A stretch of 64,000 nucleotides of DNA from Microlunatus capsulatus (GCF_017876495.1 NZ_JAGIOB010000001.1:3348001-3412000), one strand, 5' to 3'; shown: positions 31,660 through 42,512, numbered from the stretch's first letter. A program made the numbers and translations. The notes: generated by a model from the sequence alone, not told the origin.

Positions 31660-31938
31660 TCAGCGGACCAGGGCGGGCTCGGCCAGGAGCAGCTCGCGCC
31701 ACGAGCTGACGTCGGGCCGGCGGCGCAGCAGGGCGCGGCGCTCGCGCTCGGTCATCCCGCCCCAGACCCCCCACTCGATGCGGTCGTCGAGGGCCTCGGC
31801 GAGGCACTCGCGGCGGACCGGGCAGTCCTCGCAGAGCACGCGGACGCGGCGCTGCGCGGCCCCCTCGGCGAAGAGCACGTCGCCGGTGCCCCGGCAGTTG
31901 GCGGCGGTGGCCCAGTCCTCGCGGTACATGACGGTCAT
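31660..31938 (-). CDS. WhiB-family transcriptional regulator, WhiB4/WblA-like
   Basis: The 92-residue Wbl protein has the four cluster cysteines at 15, 36, 39 and 45 (spacing C-x20-C-x2-C-x5-C), the GVWGG turn and a basic C-terminus RERRALLRRRP that contacts DNA or sigma factor. LFAEGAAQRR and GVWGGMTERERRALL...VSSW match my memory of M. tuberculosis WhiB4 and Streptomyces WblA closely. Those proteins hold a 4Fe-4S cluster and connect oxidative stress to gene control. AGGAAGG precedes the start at 31938. It lies next to the eis-like gene in the same orientation, about 140 bp downstream of it. Confidence 0.93.
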   Translation of the reverse strand: MTVMYREDWATAANCRGTGDVLFAEGAAQRRVRVLCEDCPVRRECLAEALDDRIEWGVWGGMTERERRALLRRRPDVSSWRELLLAEPALVR

Positions 31939-32079
31939 GGGGGTGTCCTTCCTGTGTGGCCCCGAGCTCGATGTGAACTAGGTTCGGAGCCGTACCTCCA
32001 GAAGGACTGCACCTGCGCGCGGTCAGACCTCAGGCTTCCCTCAAGACTTCAACTGCTTCCTCAGGATCGGGTCGAGCGG

Positions 32080-33276
32080 TCAGAAGTAGTTGCGGATGTG
32101 GAGCTGCCGACCGCCGAACAGCACGTCCCAGTCGTGGTCCTCGGCCCGGTCGCCGCCGCTCAGGTGCCCGCTGGCGCGCAGGTTCGCCGACGACTGGGCG
32201 CCGGCGTAGAGCAGGGACAGCCCGCGGCAGCTGAGCACGCGGACGTCGTCGCCGGGGTGGTCGAGCCGCGTGCAGCGGGCCTCGCCGTCCGCCACCTCCA
32301 CGCGGTAGGCCCCGTCCACCAGGCCCAGCAGGTCCCCGGTCACGGCCAGGTCCAGCGAGGTCCGCAGCGACGGGGCGTACCGCCGGGCGGTCAGGGCGCC
32401 GACGACGTCCAGCACCCGCAGCATGTAGGGCGAGGAGTCCCGGACCGCCCAGCTCAGCGAGGGCAGCACCAGTCGGGCGAGGTCGTCGCCGGAGGTGTCG
32501 ATCTTGACCGTCGGGGTCACGGTGGCGAAGCTGCCGAGCACCCGCAGCAGCGCGCGGTAGCCGTCGACGGTCCGCGCGAGCAGGTCGCTCACCTCCAGCG
32601 CCGCCTGCTCGCCGTAGCCCTGGCCCCGGTCCCAGACGGCGTAGCCGACCACGGCGCCGGCGTCGTCGACGGCCAGGGTCACGCCGTCGCGCTCGAGGAC
32701 CTCGGCGGCGCTGTGGTCGAAGCTGACCCCGCGGCGCGACAGCGGGCCGTCCTGCTCCCGCGCCCAGCCGTCGTAGACGGCGCGGACGGCCTCGAGGTCG
32801 TCGGTCCGGGCGCGCCGGGTGGTGGTCGCCGTCGGCGCGGTCACGGCCGCGAGCGCCGCGGTGGGCACGTGCACGGTGACGAAGTCGGCCACCAGCTCGA
32901 AGCCGAAGCGGCGGTAGATCCCCGGCGCGGTCGGGAACAGCGTGGACAGGACGGCGCCCCGCCGGACGGCGTGGCCGAGGGTGGTGGCGAACAGCGGGGT
33001 CAGGGCGCCGCGGCCCCGGGCCTCGGCCGCCACCGTCACCCCCGCGATGCCGCTGGTGGGCACCAGGCCCCCGCCGAAGCAGGAGTCGTACTCGCGGTCG
33101 ACCATCCGGGCGACGAGGGCGTCGTCCTCGTCGAACGCCCCGAAGCGCGCCTGGCCCGGCCCGTCCGGCGGGACGGGGCCCTCGGGGACGGGGGAGGGGA
33201 AGCCGAAGGCCTCCCAGCCGAGGCGGCGGGACGCCTCGGCGTCGTCGGGTCGGAGGGGGCGCACGGTGAGGCTCAC
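32080..33276 (-). CDS. Eis-like GNAT N-acetyltransferase
   Basis: The 398-residue length and the three-part architecture (two GNAT-like domains and a sterol-carrier-like C-terminal domain) match the Eis family. The acetyl-CoA loop is VTVAAEARGRGALTPLF (about residues 80-96) and YRRFGFE follows it. The chain ends in HIRNYF; in mycobacterial Eis the free carboxylate of the terminal Phe is part of the active site, and this ending is conserved. Eis acetylates amines on aminoglycosides, peptides or proteins. GTG 33276 is preceded by a CATGAT box 6 nt upstream, and the gene is divergent from aceB. Confidence 0.9.
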   Translation of the reverse strand: MSLTVRPLRPDDAEASRRLGWEAFGFPSPVPEGPVPPDGPGQARFGAFDEDDALVARMVDREYDSCFGGGLVPTSGIAGVTVAAEARGRGALTPLFATTLGHAVRRGAVLSTLFPTAPGIYRRFGFELVADFVTVHVPTAALAAVTAPTATTTRRARTDDLEAVRAVYDGWAREQDGPLSRRGVSFDHSAAEVLERDGVTLAVDDAGAVVGYAVWDRGQGYGEQAALEVSDLLARTVDGYRALLRVLGSFATVTPTVKIDTSGDDLARLVLPSLSWAVRDSSPYMLRVLDVVGALTARRYAPSLRTSLDLAVTGDLLGLVDGAYRVEVADGEARCTRLDHPGDDVRVLSCRGLSLLYAGAQSSANLRASGHLSGGDRAEDHDWDVLFGGRQLHIRNYF

Positions 33277-33374
33277 CGGCTCATCATGGCCCGTCCTCGC
33301 TCCCGCAGCGCCCCGGCTGCCAGACTGTGCGTCCCGACGGCGACGTCGTCCGCCCCGCAGATCGGAGCCCGCGC

Positions 33375-34994
33375 ATGTCCATCCCTCCCACGCCCGGTCC
33401 CGCGCTCGAGGTGCACGGGGAGCTGCTGCCCCGCTTCGACGAGATCCTCACCGCCGACGCGCTCGATTTCGTCGCCGAGCTCACCCGCCGCTTCGGGCCG
33501 CGCCGCGACGGCCTGCTGCGGGCGCGCGCCGAGCGGTACGCCGCCGGGCACCCGGGAGCCACCCTGGGCTTCCTCGCCGACACGGCGTCGGTGCGCGAGG
33601 ACCGCGGCTGGCGGGTCGCCCCGCCCGCCCCCGGGCTGGAGGACCGCCGCTCCGAGATGACCGGGCCGACGTCGCGGAAGATGACGGTCAACGCGCTGAA
33701 CTCGGGCGCCAAGGCCTGGATGGCCGACTTCGAGGACGCGACCTCCCCGACGTGGTTCAACGTCGTCGACGGCCAGGTCAACCTCTACGACGCGATCCGC
33801 CGCCAGGTCGACTTCACCGACGCCTCCGGCCGGCGCTACGAGGTGGGGCCGACGACGCCGACGATCATGGTCCGGCCGCGCGGCTGGCACCTCGACGAGC
33901 ACCACCTGACGCTGGACGGCACCCCGGTCCCGGCGTCGCTGGTCGACTTCGGCCTCTACTTCTTCCACAACGCGCACACCTTGATCACCAACGGCGCCGG
34001 GCCCTACTTCTACCTGCCCAAGATGGAGTCCCACCTCGAGGCGCGGCTGTGGGACGACGTCTTCACCACCGCCCAGGAGCGGCTGCAGATCCCGCACGGC
34101 ACCATCCGGGCCACCTGCCTGGTGGAGACCACGCCGGCGGCGTTCGAGATGGAGGAGATCCTCTACGAGCTGCGGGACCACTCCGCCGGGCTCAACGCGG
34201 GCCGCTGGGACTACATCTTCTCCATGATCAAGAACTTCGCCGAGGACGGGGACCACCTGCTGCCCGACCGCAGCCAGGTCACCATGACCTCCCCGTTCAT
34301 GGCCGCCTACGCCAGCCTGCTGGTGAAGACCTGCCACGCCCGCGGTGCGCACGCGATCGGCGGGATGGCGGCCTTCGTGCCCAGCAAGGCCGACCCGGCG
34401 GCGACGACCGCCGCCCTGGAGAAGACCGCCGCCGACAAGACCCGTGAGGCGCAGGCCGGCTTCGACGGCTCCTGGGTCGCGCACCCGGCCCTGGTGCAGA
34501 CCTGCACCGACGCCTTCACCGCCGTCCTCGGCGACCGCCCGCACCAGCTCGACCGCCAGCGCGACGACGTCGACGTGACCGCCGCCGACCTCCTCGACGT
34601 GGCGAGCGCGGGCGGCGCCGTCACCGTGGCGGGGGTGCGGACGAACATCCGGGTCAGCCTCGAATACCTGGCCGCCTGGGTGGGCGGGGCCGGCGCGGTG
34701 GCGATCGACCACCTGATGGAGGACGCCGCCACCGTCGAGATCTCGCGGATGCAGGTCTGGCACTGGGTCCGCCACGGCGCCACCGCCGACGACGGCACGA
34801 CGGTCACCGAGGACCTGGTCCGCCGGCTGCTCGCCGAGGAGGCCGACCGGCTCCGTGACGGGGCCGACGAGCGCACCACCCGGCTGGTCGACGCCGCTCA
34901 GGACGTCTTCGAGACGACCTGCCTGACGACCGACTGGCCGCAGTTCTTCACCACCTACGCCTACGACCACTACCTCGCCGGAGCCGACCGCTGA
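33375..34994 (+). CDS. aceB: Malate synthase A
   Basis: The 539-residue protein is the A form of malate synthase, the glyoxylate-shunt enzyme joining glyoxylate and acetyl-CoA. The family signature appears as RDHSAGLNAGRWDYIFSMIK, and SGAKAWMADFEDATSPTW and YFYLPKMESHLEARLW are active-site segments. It lacks the extra domain of malate synthase G. ATG 33375 has CGGAG upstream. Isocitrate lyase is not in the window. pepN follows after 31 bp and may be co-transcribed. Confidence 0.96.
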   Translation: MSIPPTPGPALEVHGELLPRFDEILTADALDFVAELTRRFGPRRDGLLRARAERYAAGHPGATLGFLADTASVREDRGWRVAPPAPGLEDRRSEMTGPTSRKMTVNALNSGAKAWMADFEDATSPTWFNVVDGQVNLYDAIRRQVDFTDASGRRYEVGPTTPTIMVRPRGWHLDEHHLTLDGTPVPASLVDFGLYFFHNAHTLITNGAGPYFYLPKMESHLEARLWDDVFTTAQERLQIPHGTIRATCLVETTPAAFEMEEILYELRDHSAGLNAGRWDYIFSMIKNFAEDGDHLLPDRSQVTMTSPFMAAYASLLVKTCHARGAHAIGGMAAFVPSKADPAATTAALEKTAADKTREAQAGFDGSWVAHPALVQTCTDAFTAVLGDRPHQLDRQRDDVDVTAADLLDVASAGGAVTVAGVRTNIRVSLEYLAAWVGGAGAVAIDHLMEDAATVEISRMQVWHWVRHGATADDGTTVTEDLVRRLLAEEADRLRDGADERTTRLVDAAQDVFETTCLTTDWPQFFTTYAYDHYLAGADR

Positions 34995-35025
34995 GGCGGC
35001 CGACCCGGCGACGAGGAGCACGCCC

Positions 35026-37518
<2,493 letters not shown>

Positions 37519-37521
37519 CCC

Positions 37522-37559
37522 TGCTGCGCTGTGCCGTGAGTTCACGGCACAGCGCAGCA
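37522..37559. terminator. Perfect 18-bp stem palindrome after pepN
   Basis: Two perfectly complementary 18-base arms (37522-37539 and 37542-37559) are separated by only 2 bases. It is likely the pepN terminator, but a palindrome this tight can also be a recombination or binding site; it marks the left edge of the toxin cassette. Confidence 0.65.
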
Positions 37560-37727
37560 ACGTCCCGAGGACCTCGCCCGTGGGCGCTGGGCGACCGGCG
37601 TCGAGGCTCGTGGTGGATCTGAGCGGGGTCGTCCACAGATGTGCCAGAAGTCCTTGTCGGGCCTGCGCCCGCGCGGCTTCACTCGTGCCTGCTCCTCCGA
37701 GAGGGGGGAGCAGGGCGGGGGTGGGGG

Positions 37728-38604
37728 ATGGCGGTCCGCAGGGTGGGTGCGCTCCTGGTGGCCTGCCTGGCCGGCCTCGTCAGCTGCGCTGACCCGGTTC
37801 CCCCCCGGGCCCCGCGACGTCCTGACCGCCGCTGAGCGAGCGGCGCTCGCGAGCGAGCCGGCCGGCGGCGACGTTCTGGTCGCCGTGGTCGACGGCGGTG
37901 TCGACACCGCCCACCCTGCGCTCCGGGACCGGGTCGTCCGCACCTGGCGTGCACCCGGGCTGACGGCGGAGCGCGGGACGCACGGCACCCAGGTCGCCGG
38001 CGTGCTGGCCGGGTCCGCCACGGCCGCGTGGTCCGGTGGTCTCGCCCCGGACGCGCGCCTGCTGGACGTCCAGGTGCTCGACCGCGACGGCCACGGATCG
38101 GCCGACGACCTGGCCGCCGGGCTCCGCTTCGCGCGCACGGCCGAGGCCGACCTCGTCCTGACCAGCCTCGCGCTGGGCTGGGACGCGTCCGCCGTGCGGG
38201 CGGCCGTCGAGGCGCTCGTGCGGGACGGCGTGCTGGTGGTGGCGAGCAGCGGCAACGGCTTCGACGACCTCCCGGTCTTCCCGGCGGCGTACCCGGGTGT
38301 CCTCGGCGTCGCCGCGCTCGACCGCGACGGGCGCCGTCTGGCGCTGTCGGCCTGGGCGGGGGCCGACGTCGCCGCGCCGGGGGACGCGGTGCTCGCGCCG
38401 GTCCCGGGCGGGGGCTACGCACCGGTCACCGGCACCTCGGCGGCGGCCGCGGTCGCAGCCGGCCTGCTGGCGGCCTGCGGCGGTGCCGACCACCCGGCTG
38501 CCGCCGCTCCTGCACCGCCCTGGACCAGCGGCAGCGTCGAGGACGCCGGCCGCGCACGACCCAGGCTGACCTGTCCTGGGCACCATGACGAAGGGGGACG
38601 ATGA
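37728..38604 (+). pseudogene. S8 (subtilisin-like) peptidase lipoprotein, frameshifted at a C-run
   Basis: The gene is split between two frames. From ATG 37728 a typical lipoprotein signal is read (MAVRRVGALLVACLAGLVSC, lipobox Cys20), but that frame stops by about 37835. From about 37810 the next frame encodes a subtilase: catalytic Asp in VVDGGVD, His in RGTHGTQVAG, oxyanion Asn in VASSGNG and Ser in VTGTSAAAA. The switch falls at seven Cs (37800-37806); six would join the halves as ADPVPPGPRDVLTAAE. This is either a phase-variable or decayed gene, or a sequencing error. If intact, it is a membrane-anchored extracellular protease of about 290 residues. The protease is of the compact mycosin-like kind. 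It directly precedes the toxin-like gene. Confidence 0.8.
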
Positions 38605-38605
38605 G

Positions 38606-39361
38606 ATGACCACGACGGGGACCAGGGCGCCGCGGGCGCCGGGACTGCGCTGGAAGCAGGTGCTGGTGGGGGCGGTCGGGCTCGGCCTGGTCGGCGGGCT
38701 GGGGATGACGGCCGAGGCCGCGGCCGCCCCGCCGACCCGCGCGGCTGAGTCGGCCGTCCTGCTGGCCGACGGCCGGGTGCGGCTCGACGTCGCCGACGGA
38801 CGCGGGACGACCGGCACGGTGGTGCTGGGCCTGGAGGGCGGTGAGTTCACCGCCATCGACGTCACGGCCGTCGTCGACGGCGTGACGACGCGGGACAGCT
38901 TCGCCGTGGAGGAGTTCGTCCCCACCGGCGGCGAGGGCTTCCGCGCCGAGCTGCGGTCCGAGCGCGCGGACCGCACGTTCGCGGTCGACACCACGGCTGT
39001 CACTCAGCAGGCCTTCCCGGTCCTGCTCATCCTCGGCCTGCTGGCCCGGATGGGCATCCGCTGGCTGATCCGGTGGTACGGGAAGACGGCGGTCAAGAAG
39101 GCGGCCAAGTCCTACCTGCTCAACAACATCAACGCGCAGAGGTGGCGGCACATCATGGATCCCAAGCACCTCTGGCACCGAGTGGGCGCGCGGAGCAGGG
39201 AGCAGGTCGCCGAGCTCATGGGGCGGGCCATGGCGGAGGGCGAGCACAGCGTCCGCAAGGGTTCCGACATGCAGGCCGTCTGGCGGTACCGTGGCGAAAC
39301 CGTCGTGGTCACCCACGAGCGGGCCTCAGGTCGGATCTCGAACGGATGGATCAGACGGTGA
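38606..39361 (+). CDS. Secreted/membrane protein with C-terminal toxin-like domain
   Basis: The 251-residue protein has a signal peptide (about 1-41, TAEAAAA), an extracytoplasmic beta-rich segment (about 45-130) and a hydrophobic helix (about 135-158, QAFPVLLILGLLARMGIRWLIRW). A 75-residue C-terminal module contains WRHIMDPKHLWHRV, REQVAELMGRAMAEGEH and a final VVVTHERASGRISNGWIRR. This module pattern (HIM..KH near its start, ..G.I..GWI at its end) is what I recall of small polymorphic-toxin C-termini of the SAR2788/type-35 kind. The family assignment needs a profile search. ATG 38606 has AAGGGGGA upstream; ATG 38585 is an alternative. The gene starts 1 bp after the subtilase frame and overlaps the next gene. 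Confidence 0.7.
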   Translation: MTTTGTRAPRAPGLRWKQVLVGAVGLGLVGGLGMTAEAAAAPPTRAAESAVLLADGRVRLDVADGRGTTGTVVLGLEGGEFTAIDVTAVVDGVTTRDSFAVEEFVPTGGEGFRAELRSERADRTFAVDTTAVTQQAFPVLLILGLLARMGIRWLIRWYGKTAVKKAAKSYLLNNINAQRWRHIMDPKHLWHRVGARSREQVAELMGRAMAEGEHSVRKGSDMQAVWRYRGETVVVTHERASGRISNGWIRR

Positions 39362-40275
39362 ACCAGCAGGACCTCGCCGGCCTCATCGCCGCTGAGCAGC
39401 TGGAGGACGCCGTCGAGGCCTCGCTCGAGCGACCCACCCGCCGAGTCGTCGAGCAGCTGGCCGGTGCGAATGCGCCGGCTGCCCTGCCGCAGTTCCTGGA
39501 TCGTTGGCTGGGCGCGCTCCCTCCCTTGGAGCGGCTTGCGGCCGCGGCGTCCCTCGCATCGCGCGAGCAGCTGCTCGAGAGCCACACGGCCGCCGTCCCT
39601 GCCTTCGTGGCCGAGCTCCGTGGGTTCTGGAGCTTCACCGACAGCCCAGACTCCGAGGTCTCGCCGGCGATCATGGACCGGCTCCACGGCTACGCGGCGC
39701 AGGTCGAGAGCATGTCCTTCGACCCGGCCGTCGAGCGGCGCGATCCGCCTCGCTCACCGGTGAGCGATCCCGCGGGCTCGTGGCCGTCCGACGACGACCT
39801 GCCGTTCGAACCACTTCCGACGTTGCCGGTTGAGCAGAACGAGCTCATGTCGCTGATCGCGAGCGGGCAGCTGGACGAAGCTGTGCGGCTCGCGCTCGGG
39901 CACCGCGACGTCTGGATCCAGACCCGGCTGGACTACGTCGCGGTCGAGGACAACGACGAGGCCAGCTCGGCCTTCCTCCAAGCCTGGTTGCCCGCACTCC
40001 CTGGTTTGGAGAGGCTCCAGGCGGCCGGATGGGCGTCGTCCCACTTCCAGCTCGCGCTGGTGCACCTTCCCCACGCCTACGGCATCGGGGCCCAGTTGGT
40101 GCTGGACGCCCTCGCCGCAGGGACGGCGAGGTGGGCGGAACTCTTGCGAGACCTCGGGGCGTCCGAAGCGGCGAGCGAGCAACCCGATACCGGGTTCAGC
40201 CGGCGTCTGGTGGGCTATGCGGCTGAGCTGGACGCGATGTCGTTCGAGCCCATCCCCGCCGAGCCTTGGACCTGA
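39346..40275 (+). CDS. Two-domain duplicated protein, candidate immunity protein
   Basis: The 309-residue cytoplasmic protein is made of two diverged copies of one helical domain (about 8-130 and 165-301). Matching blocks are LIAAEQLEDAVEASL / LIASGQLDEAVRLAL, FLDRWLGALPPLERLAAAA / FLQAWLPALPGLERLQAAG and GYAAQVESMSFDP / GYAAELDAMSFEP. A Pro/Asp-rich linker joins them. I do not recognise the family. ATG 39346 overlaps the toxin-like gene by 16 bp (GTG 39358 would overlap by 4), so translation is coupled. Its codons use more A and T at third positions than the neighbours, suggesting transfer. Position and coupling point to immunity against the preceding protein; this is inference. Confidence 0.7.
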   Translation: MDQTVNQQDLAGLIAAEQLEDAVEASLERPTRRVVEQLAGANAPAALPQFLDRWLGALPPLERLAAAASLASREQLLESHTAAVPAFVAELRGFWSFTDSPDSEVSPAIMDRLHGYAAQVESMSFDPAVERRDPPRSPVSDPAGSWPSDDDLPFEPLPTLPVEQNELMSLIASGQLDEAVRLALGHRDVWIQTRLDYVAVEDNDEASSAFLQAWLPALPGLERLQAAGWASSHFQLALVHLPHAYGIGAQLVLDALAAGTARWAELLRDLGASEAASEQPDTGFSRRLVGYAAELDAMSFEPIPAEPWT

Positions 40276-40281
40276 GGCCGT

Positions 40282-40319
40282 TCGACAGGCTCAGGGCGCT
40301 CAGGCCCTGAGCCTGTCGA
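40282..40319. repeat. Dispersed palindromic repeat and bidirectional terminator
   Basis: A perfect 16-bp stem (40282-40297 with 40304-40319) with a 6-nt loop lies between convergent genes. The arm contains CCTGAGCCTGTCGA, which recurs twice at 57162-57235, so it is an interspersed repeat family as well as a likely terminator. Confidence 0.75.
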
Positions 40320-40327
40320 CGGACGGC

Positions 40328-41758
40328 TCAGACCAGCTTCCAGGCCTCGCTCAGCACGTGCCGGAGCTTCTGCTCGATCTCGTCGAAGACCTCTTGGCCG
40401 GAGGTGAGCATCGGGGCGACCTGGACGACGGGGTCGCCGCGGTCGTCGGCGCGGCAGTAGAGGCCCGTCTCGTAGAGGGCGCCGGAGACGTAGCCGCGCA
40501 GGATCCGCTCGGACTCGGCCGCGTCGAAGGTCTCCTTGGTGGTCTTGTCCTTGACCAGCTCGATCCCGTAGAAGTAGCCGTCGCCGCGGACGTCGCCGAC
40601 GATCGGCAGGTCGAGCAGCTTCTCCAGGGTCGAACGGAACGCGTTCTCGTTGCGCTGCACGTTGCCCAGCAGGTCCTCGCGCTCGAAGAGGTCGAGGTTG
40701 GCCAGCGCGACGGCGCAGGAGACCGGGTGGCCGCCGAAGGTGTAGCCGTGCGGGAAGACCGTGTCGCCCTTGCCGAACGGCTCGAAGATGCGGTCGGAGA
40801 TGATCGCCGCGCCCAGCGGGGAGTAGCCCGACGTCAGGCCCTTGGCGCTGGTGATGATGTCGGGCTGGTAGCCGTACTTCTGCGCGCCGAACATGGTGCC
40901 CAGCCGGCCGTAGGCGCAGATCACCTCGTCGGAGACGAGCAGCACGTCGTAGGTGTCGCAGATCTCCCGGACCCGCTCGAAGTACCCGGGCGGCGGCGGG
41001 AAGCAGCCGCCGGCGTTCTGCACCGGCTCGACGAAGACGGCGGCGACGGTGTCCGGTCCCTCGGCCAGGATCGCCTCCTCGATGCGGTCGGCCGCCCAGC
41101 GGCCGAACTCCTTCTCGTCGTGGCCGACCAGCTCGGGGGCGCGGTAGAAGTTGGTGTTCGGCACCCGGTGGCTGCCGGGCACCAGCGGCTCGAAGGGCGC
41201 CTTGAACGGCGGGACGCCGGTGATCGAGAGGGCGCCCTGGGTGGTGCCGTGGTAGGCGATCGCTCGCGAGATCACCTTGTACTTGCCGGGCCGGCCGGTC
41301 AGCTTGAAGTACTGCTTGGCCACCTTCCACGCCGTCTCCACCGACTCCCCGCCGCCGGAGGAGAAGAAGACCTTGTTGAGGTCGCCGGGCGCCTCAGCGG
41401 CCAGCCGGTCGGCCAGCTCGACGGCGGTCGGGTGGGCGTAGGACCAGATGGGGAAGAACGCCAGCTTGCGGGCCTGCACGGCCATCGCCTCCGCGAGCTC
41501 CTCGCGGCCGTGGCCGGCCTGCACCACGAACAGCCCCGACAGGGCGTCCAGGTACTTCTTGCCGTGGGTGTCCCAGATGTAGGCGCCCTCGCCGCGCTCG
41601 ATCGTCGGCACCGGCTTGTCGGCGTACCCCGACATCCGGGTGAAGTGCATCCAGAGGTGGTCGGCCGCGCTGCCGGGCCGGCTGCCGCCCTCGAGCACGG
41701 GCTCCTCGCCCCGGTAGTGGTCGGTCACGCCGTCGAGGGTCGGGTTCGGGCTGGTCAT
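40328..41758 (-). CDS. Class III aminotransferase, probably polyamine/omega-amino acid type
   Basis: The 476-residue PLP enzyme has the class III motifs FSSGGGESVETAWKVAKQY, VFVEPVQNAGGCFPPPPGYF and VSDEVICAYGRLG, and the Schiff-base lysine at residue 306 (SAKGLTSG). Its N-terminal DHLWMHFTRMSGY is typical of omega-transaminases of the SpuC/putrescine- or beta-alanine-pyruvate group. It probably transfers the amino group of putrescine or a related amine to pyruvate in the cytoplasm. The start overlaps the lrp-like stop by 4 bp (ATGA), and a PotDABC-type importer and aldehyde dehydrogenase are divergent, which supports a polyamine catabolic role. Confidence 0.88.
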   Translation of the reverse strand: MTSPNPTLDGVTDHYRGEEPVLEGGSRPGSAADHLWMHFTRMSGYADKPVPTIERGEGAYIWDTHGKKYLDALSGLFVVQAGHGREELAEAMAVQARKLAFFPIWSYAHPTAVELADRLAAEAPGDLNKVFFSSGGGESVETAWKVAKQYFKLTGRPGKYKVISRAIAYHGTTQGALSITGVPPFKAPFEPLVPGSHRVPNTNFYRAPELVGHDEKEFGRWAADRIEEAILAEGPDTVAAVFVEPVQNAGGCFPPPPGYFERVREICDTYDVLLVSDEVICAYGRLGTMFGAQKYGYQPDIITSAKGLTSGYSPLGAAIISDRIFEPFGKGDTVFPHGYTFGGHPVSCAVALANLDLFEREDLLGNVQRNENAFRSTLEKLLDLPIVGDVRGDGYFYGIELVKDKTTKETFDAAESERILRGYVSGALYETGLYCRADDRGDPVVQVAPMLTSGQEVFDEIEQKLRHVLSEAWKLV

Positions 41759-42318
41759 CGGGTTCCCCACTGGTAGGTCTGCTTGGACAGCTTGAGGTAG
41801 ACGAAGGACTCGGTCGCGCGCACGCCGGGGATCGTCCGGATCCGGTCCTCCAGCAGGGTCAGCAGGTGGTCGTCGTCCTCGCACACCACCTCGGCCAGCA
41901 CGTCGAACGAGCCGGCGGTGACGACGACGTAGTCGACCTCGGCCATGGCGCCCAGCGCCTCGACGATCGGGTCGAGCCTGCCCTCGGCCTTGATGCCGAG
42001 CATCGCCTGGCGGCGGAAGCCCAGCTGCAACGGGTTGGTGACCGCGACGATCTGCATGACGCCCGCCTCGGTGAGCCGGGCGACCCGCTGCCGGACGGCG
42101 GCCTCCGAGAGCCCGACGGCGGTGGCGATCTTGGCGTAGGAGCGCCGTCCGTCCTGCTGCAGCTGCTCGACGATCGCCTTGCTGATCGCGTCCAGCTGGA
42201 CGGGTCCGCGCTCGGTCTCCGGGCGCGCGGGCACGGGTACGAGGGCGGCCGGCCGGCCCGCGGGCGCCGGCTCCGGCGGCGCGTCCGCGCCCGCCCGTCC
42301 GGCCCCGAGAGTGCTCAC
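41755..42318 (-). CDS. Lrp/AsnC-family regulator
   Basis: The 187-residue protein carries an N-terminal HTH (about residues 43-92, DAISKAIVEQLQQDGRRSYAKIATAVGLSEAAVRQRVARL) and a C-terminal RAM/ACT-type domain (VDYVVVTAGSFDVLAEVVCED, IRTIPGVRATESFVYLKLSKQTY). The first 40 residues are a Pro/Ala-rich extension. Family members sense amino acids or amines. It is translationally coupled to the aminotransferase and divergent from the polyamine transporter, so it is the likely local regulator of both. GTG 42318 is preceded by a CATGAT box 6 nt upstream. Confidence 0.92.
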   Translation of the reverse strand: MSTLGAGRAGADAPPEPAPAGRPAALVPVPARPETERGPVQLDAISKAIVEQLQQDGRRSYAKIATAVGLSEAAVRQRVARLTEAGVMQIVAVTNPLQLGFRRQAMLGIKAEGRLDPIVEALGAMAEVDYVVVTAGSFDVLAEVVCEDDDHLLTLLEDRIRTIPGVRATESFVYLKLSKQTYQWGTR

Positions 42319-42512
42319 CCCTCGATCATGGCGGGGCTCCCGGAGGTCGGCAAGGGGATCCGCAGCGGAAACACGAATGGAACACCGATCCGCTTGCCAT
42401 GCGTCATCCTGGCTGCGATAAACGTACCTGTCGGGGTGCGGGACCCGTCCGCGACGGGCGCCGCCGGGCCGGCGGTCCGCCCGCGGGGGAGTGCAGACAG
42501 CGAGGAGATCGG

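Noticed and set aside
37639-37727. ATG 37639 as the real start of the subtilase frame
   Set aside because: It would put a Trp/Gly/Ser-rich non-signal sequence ahead of the protease and has no ribosome binding site; the other frame has a proper lipoprotein signal.
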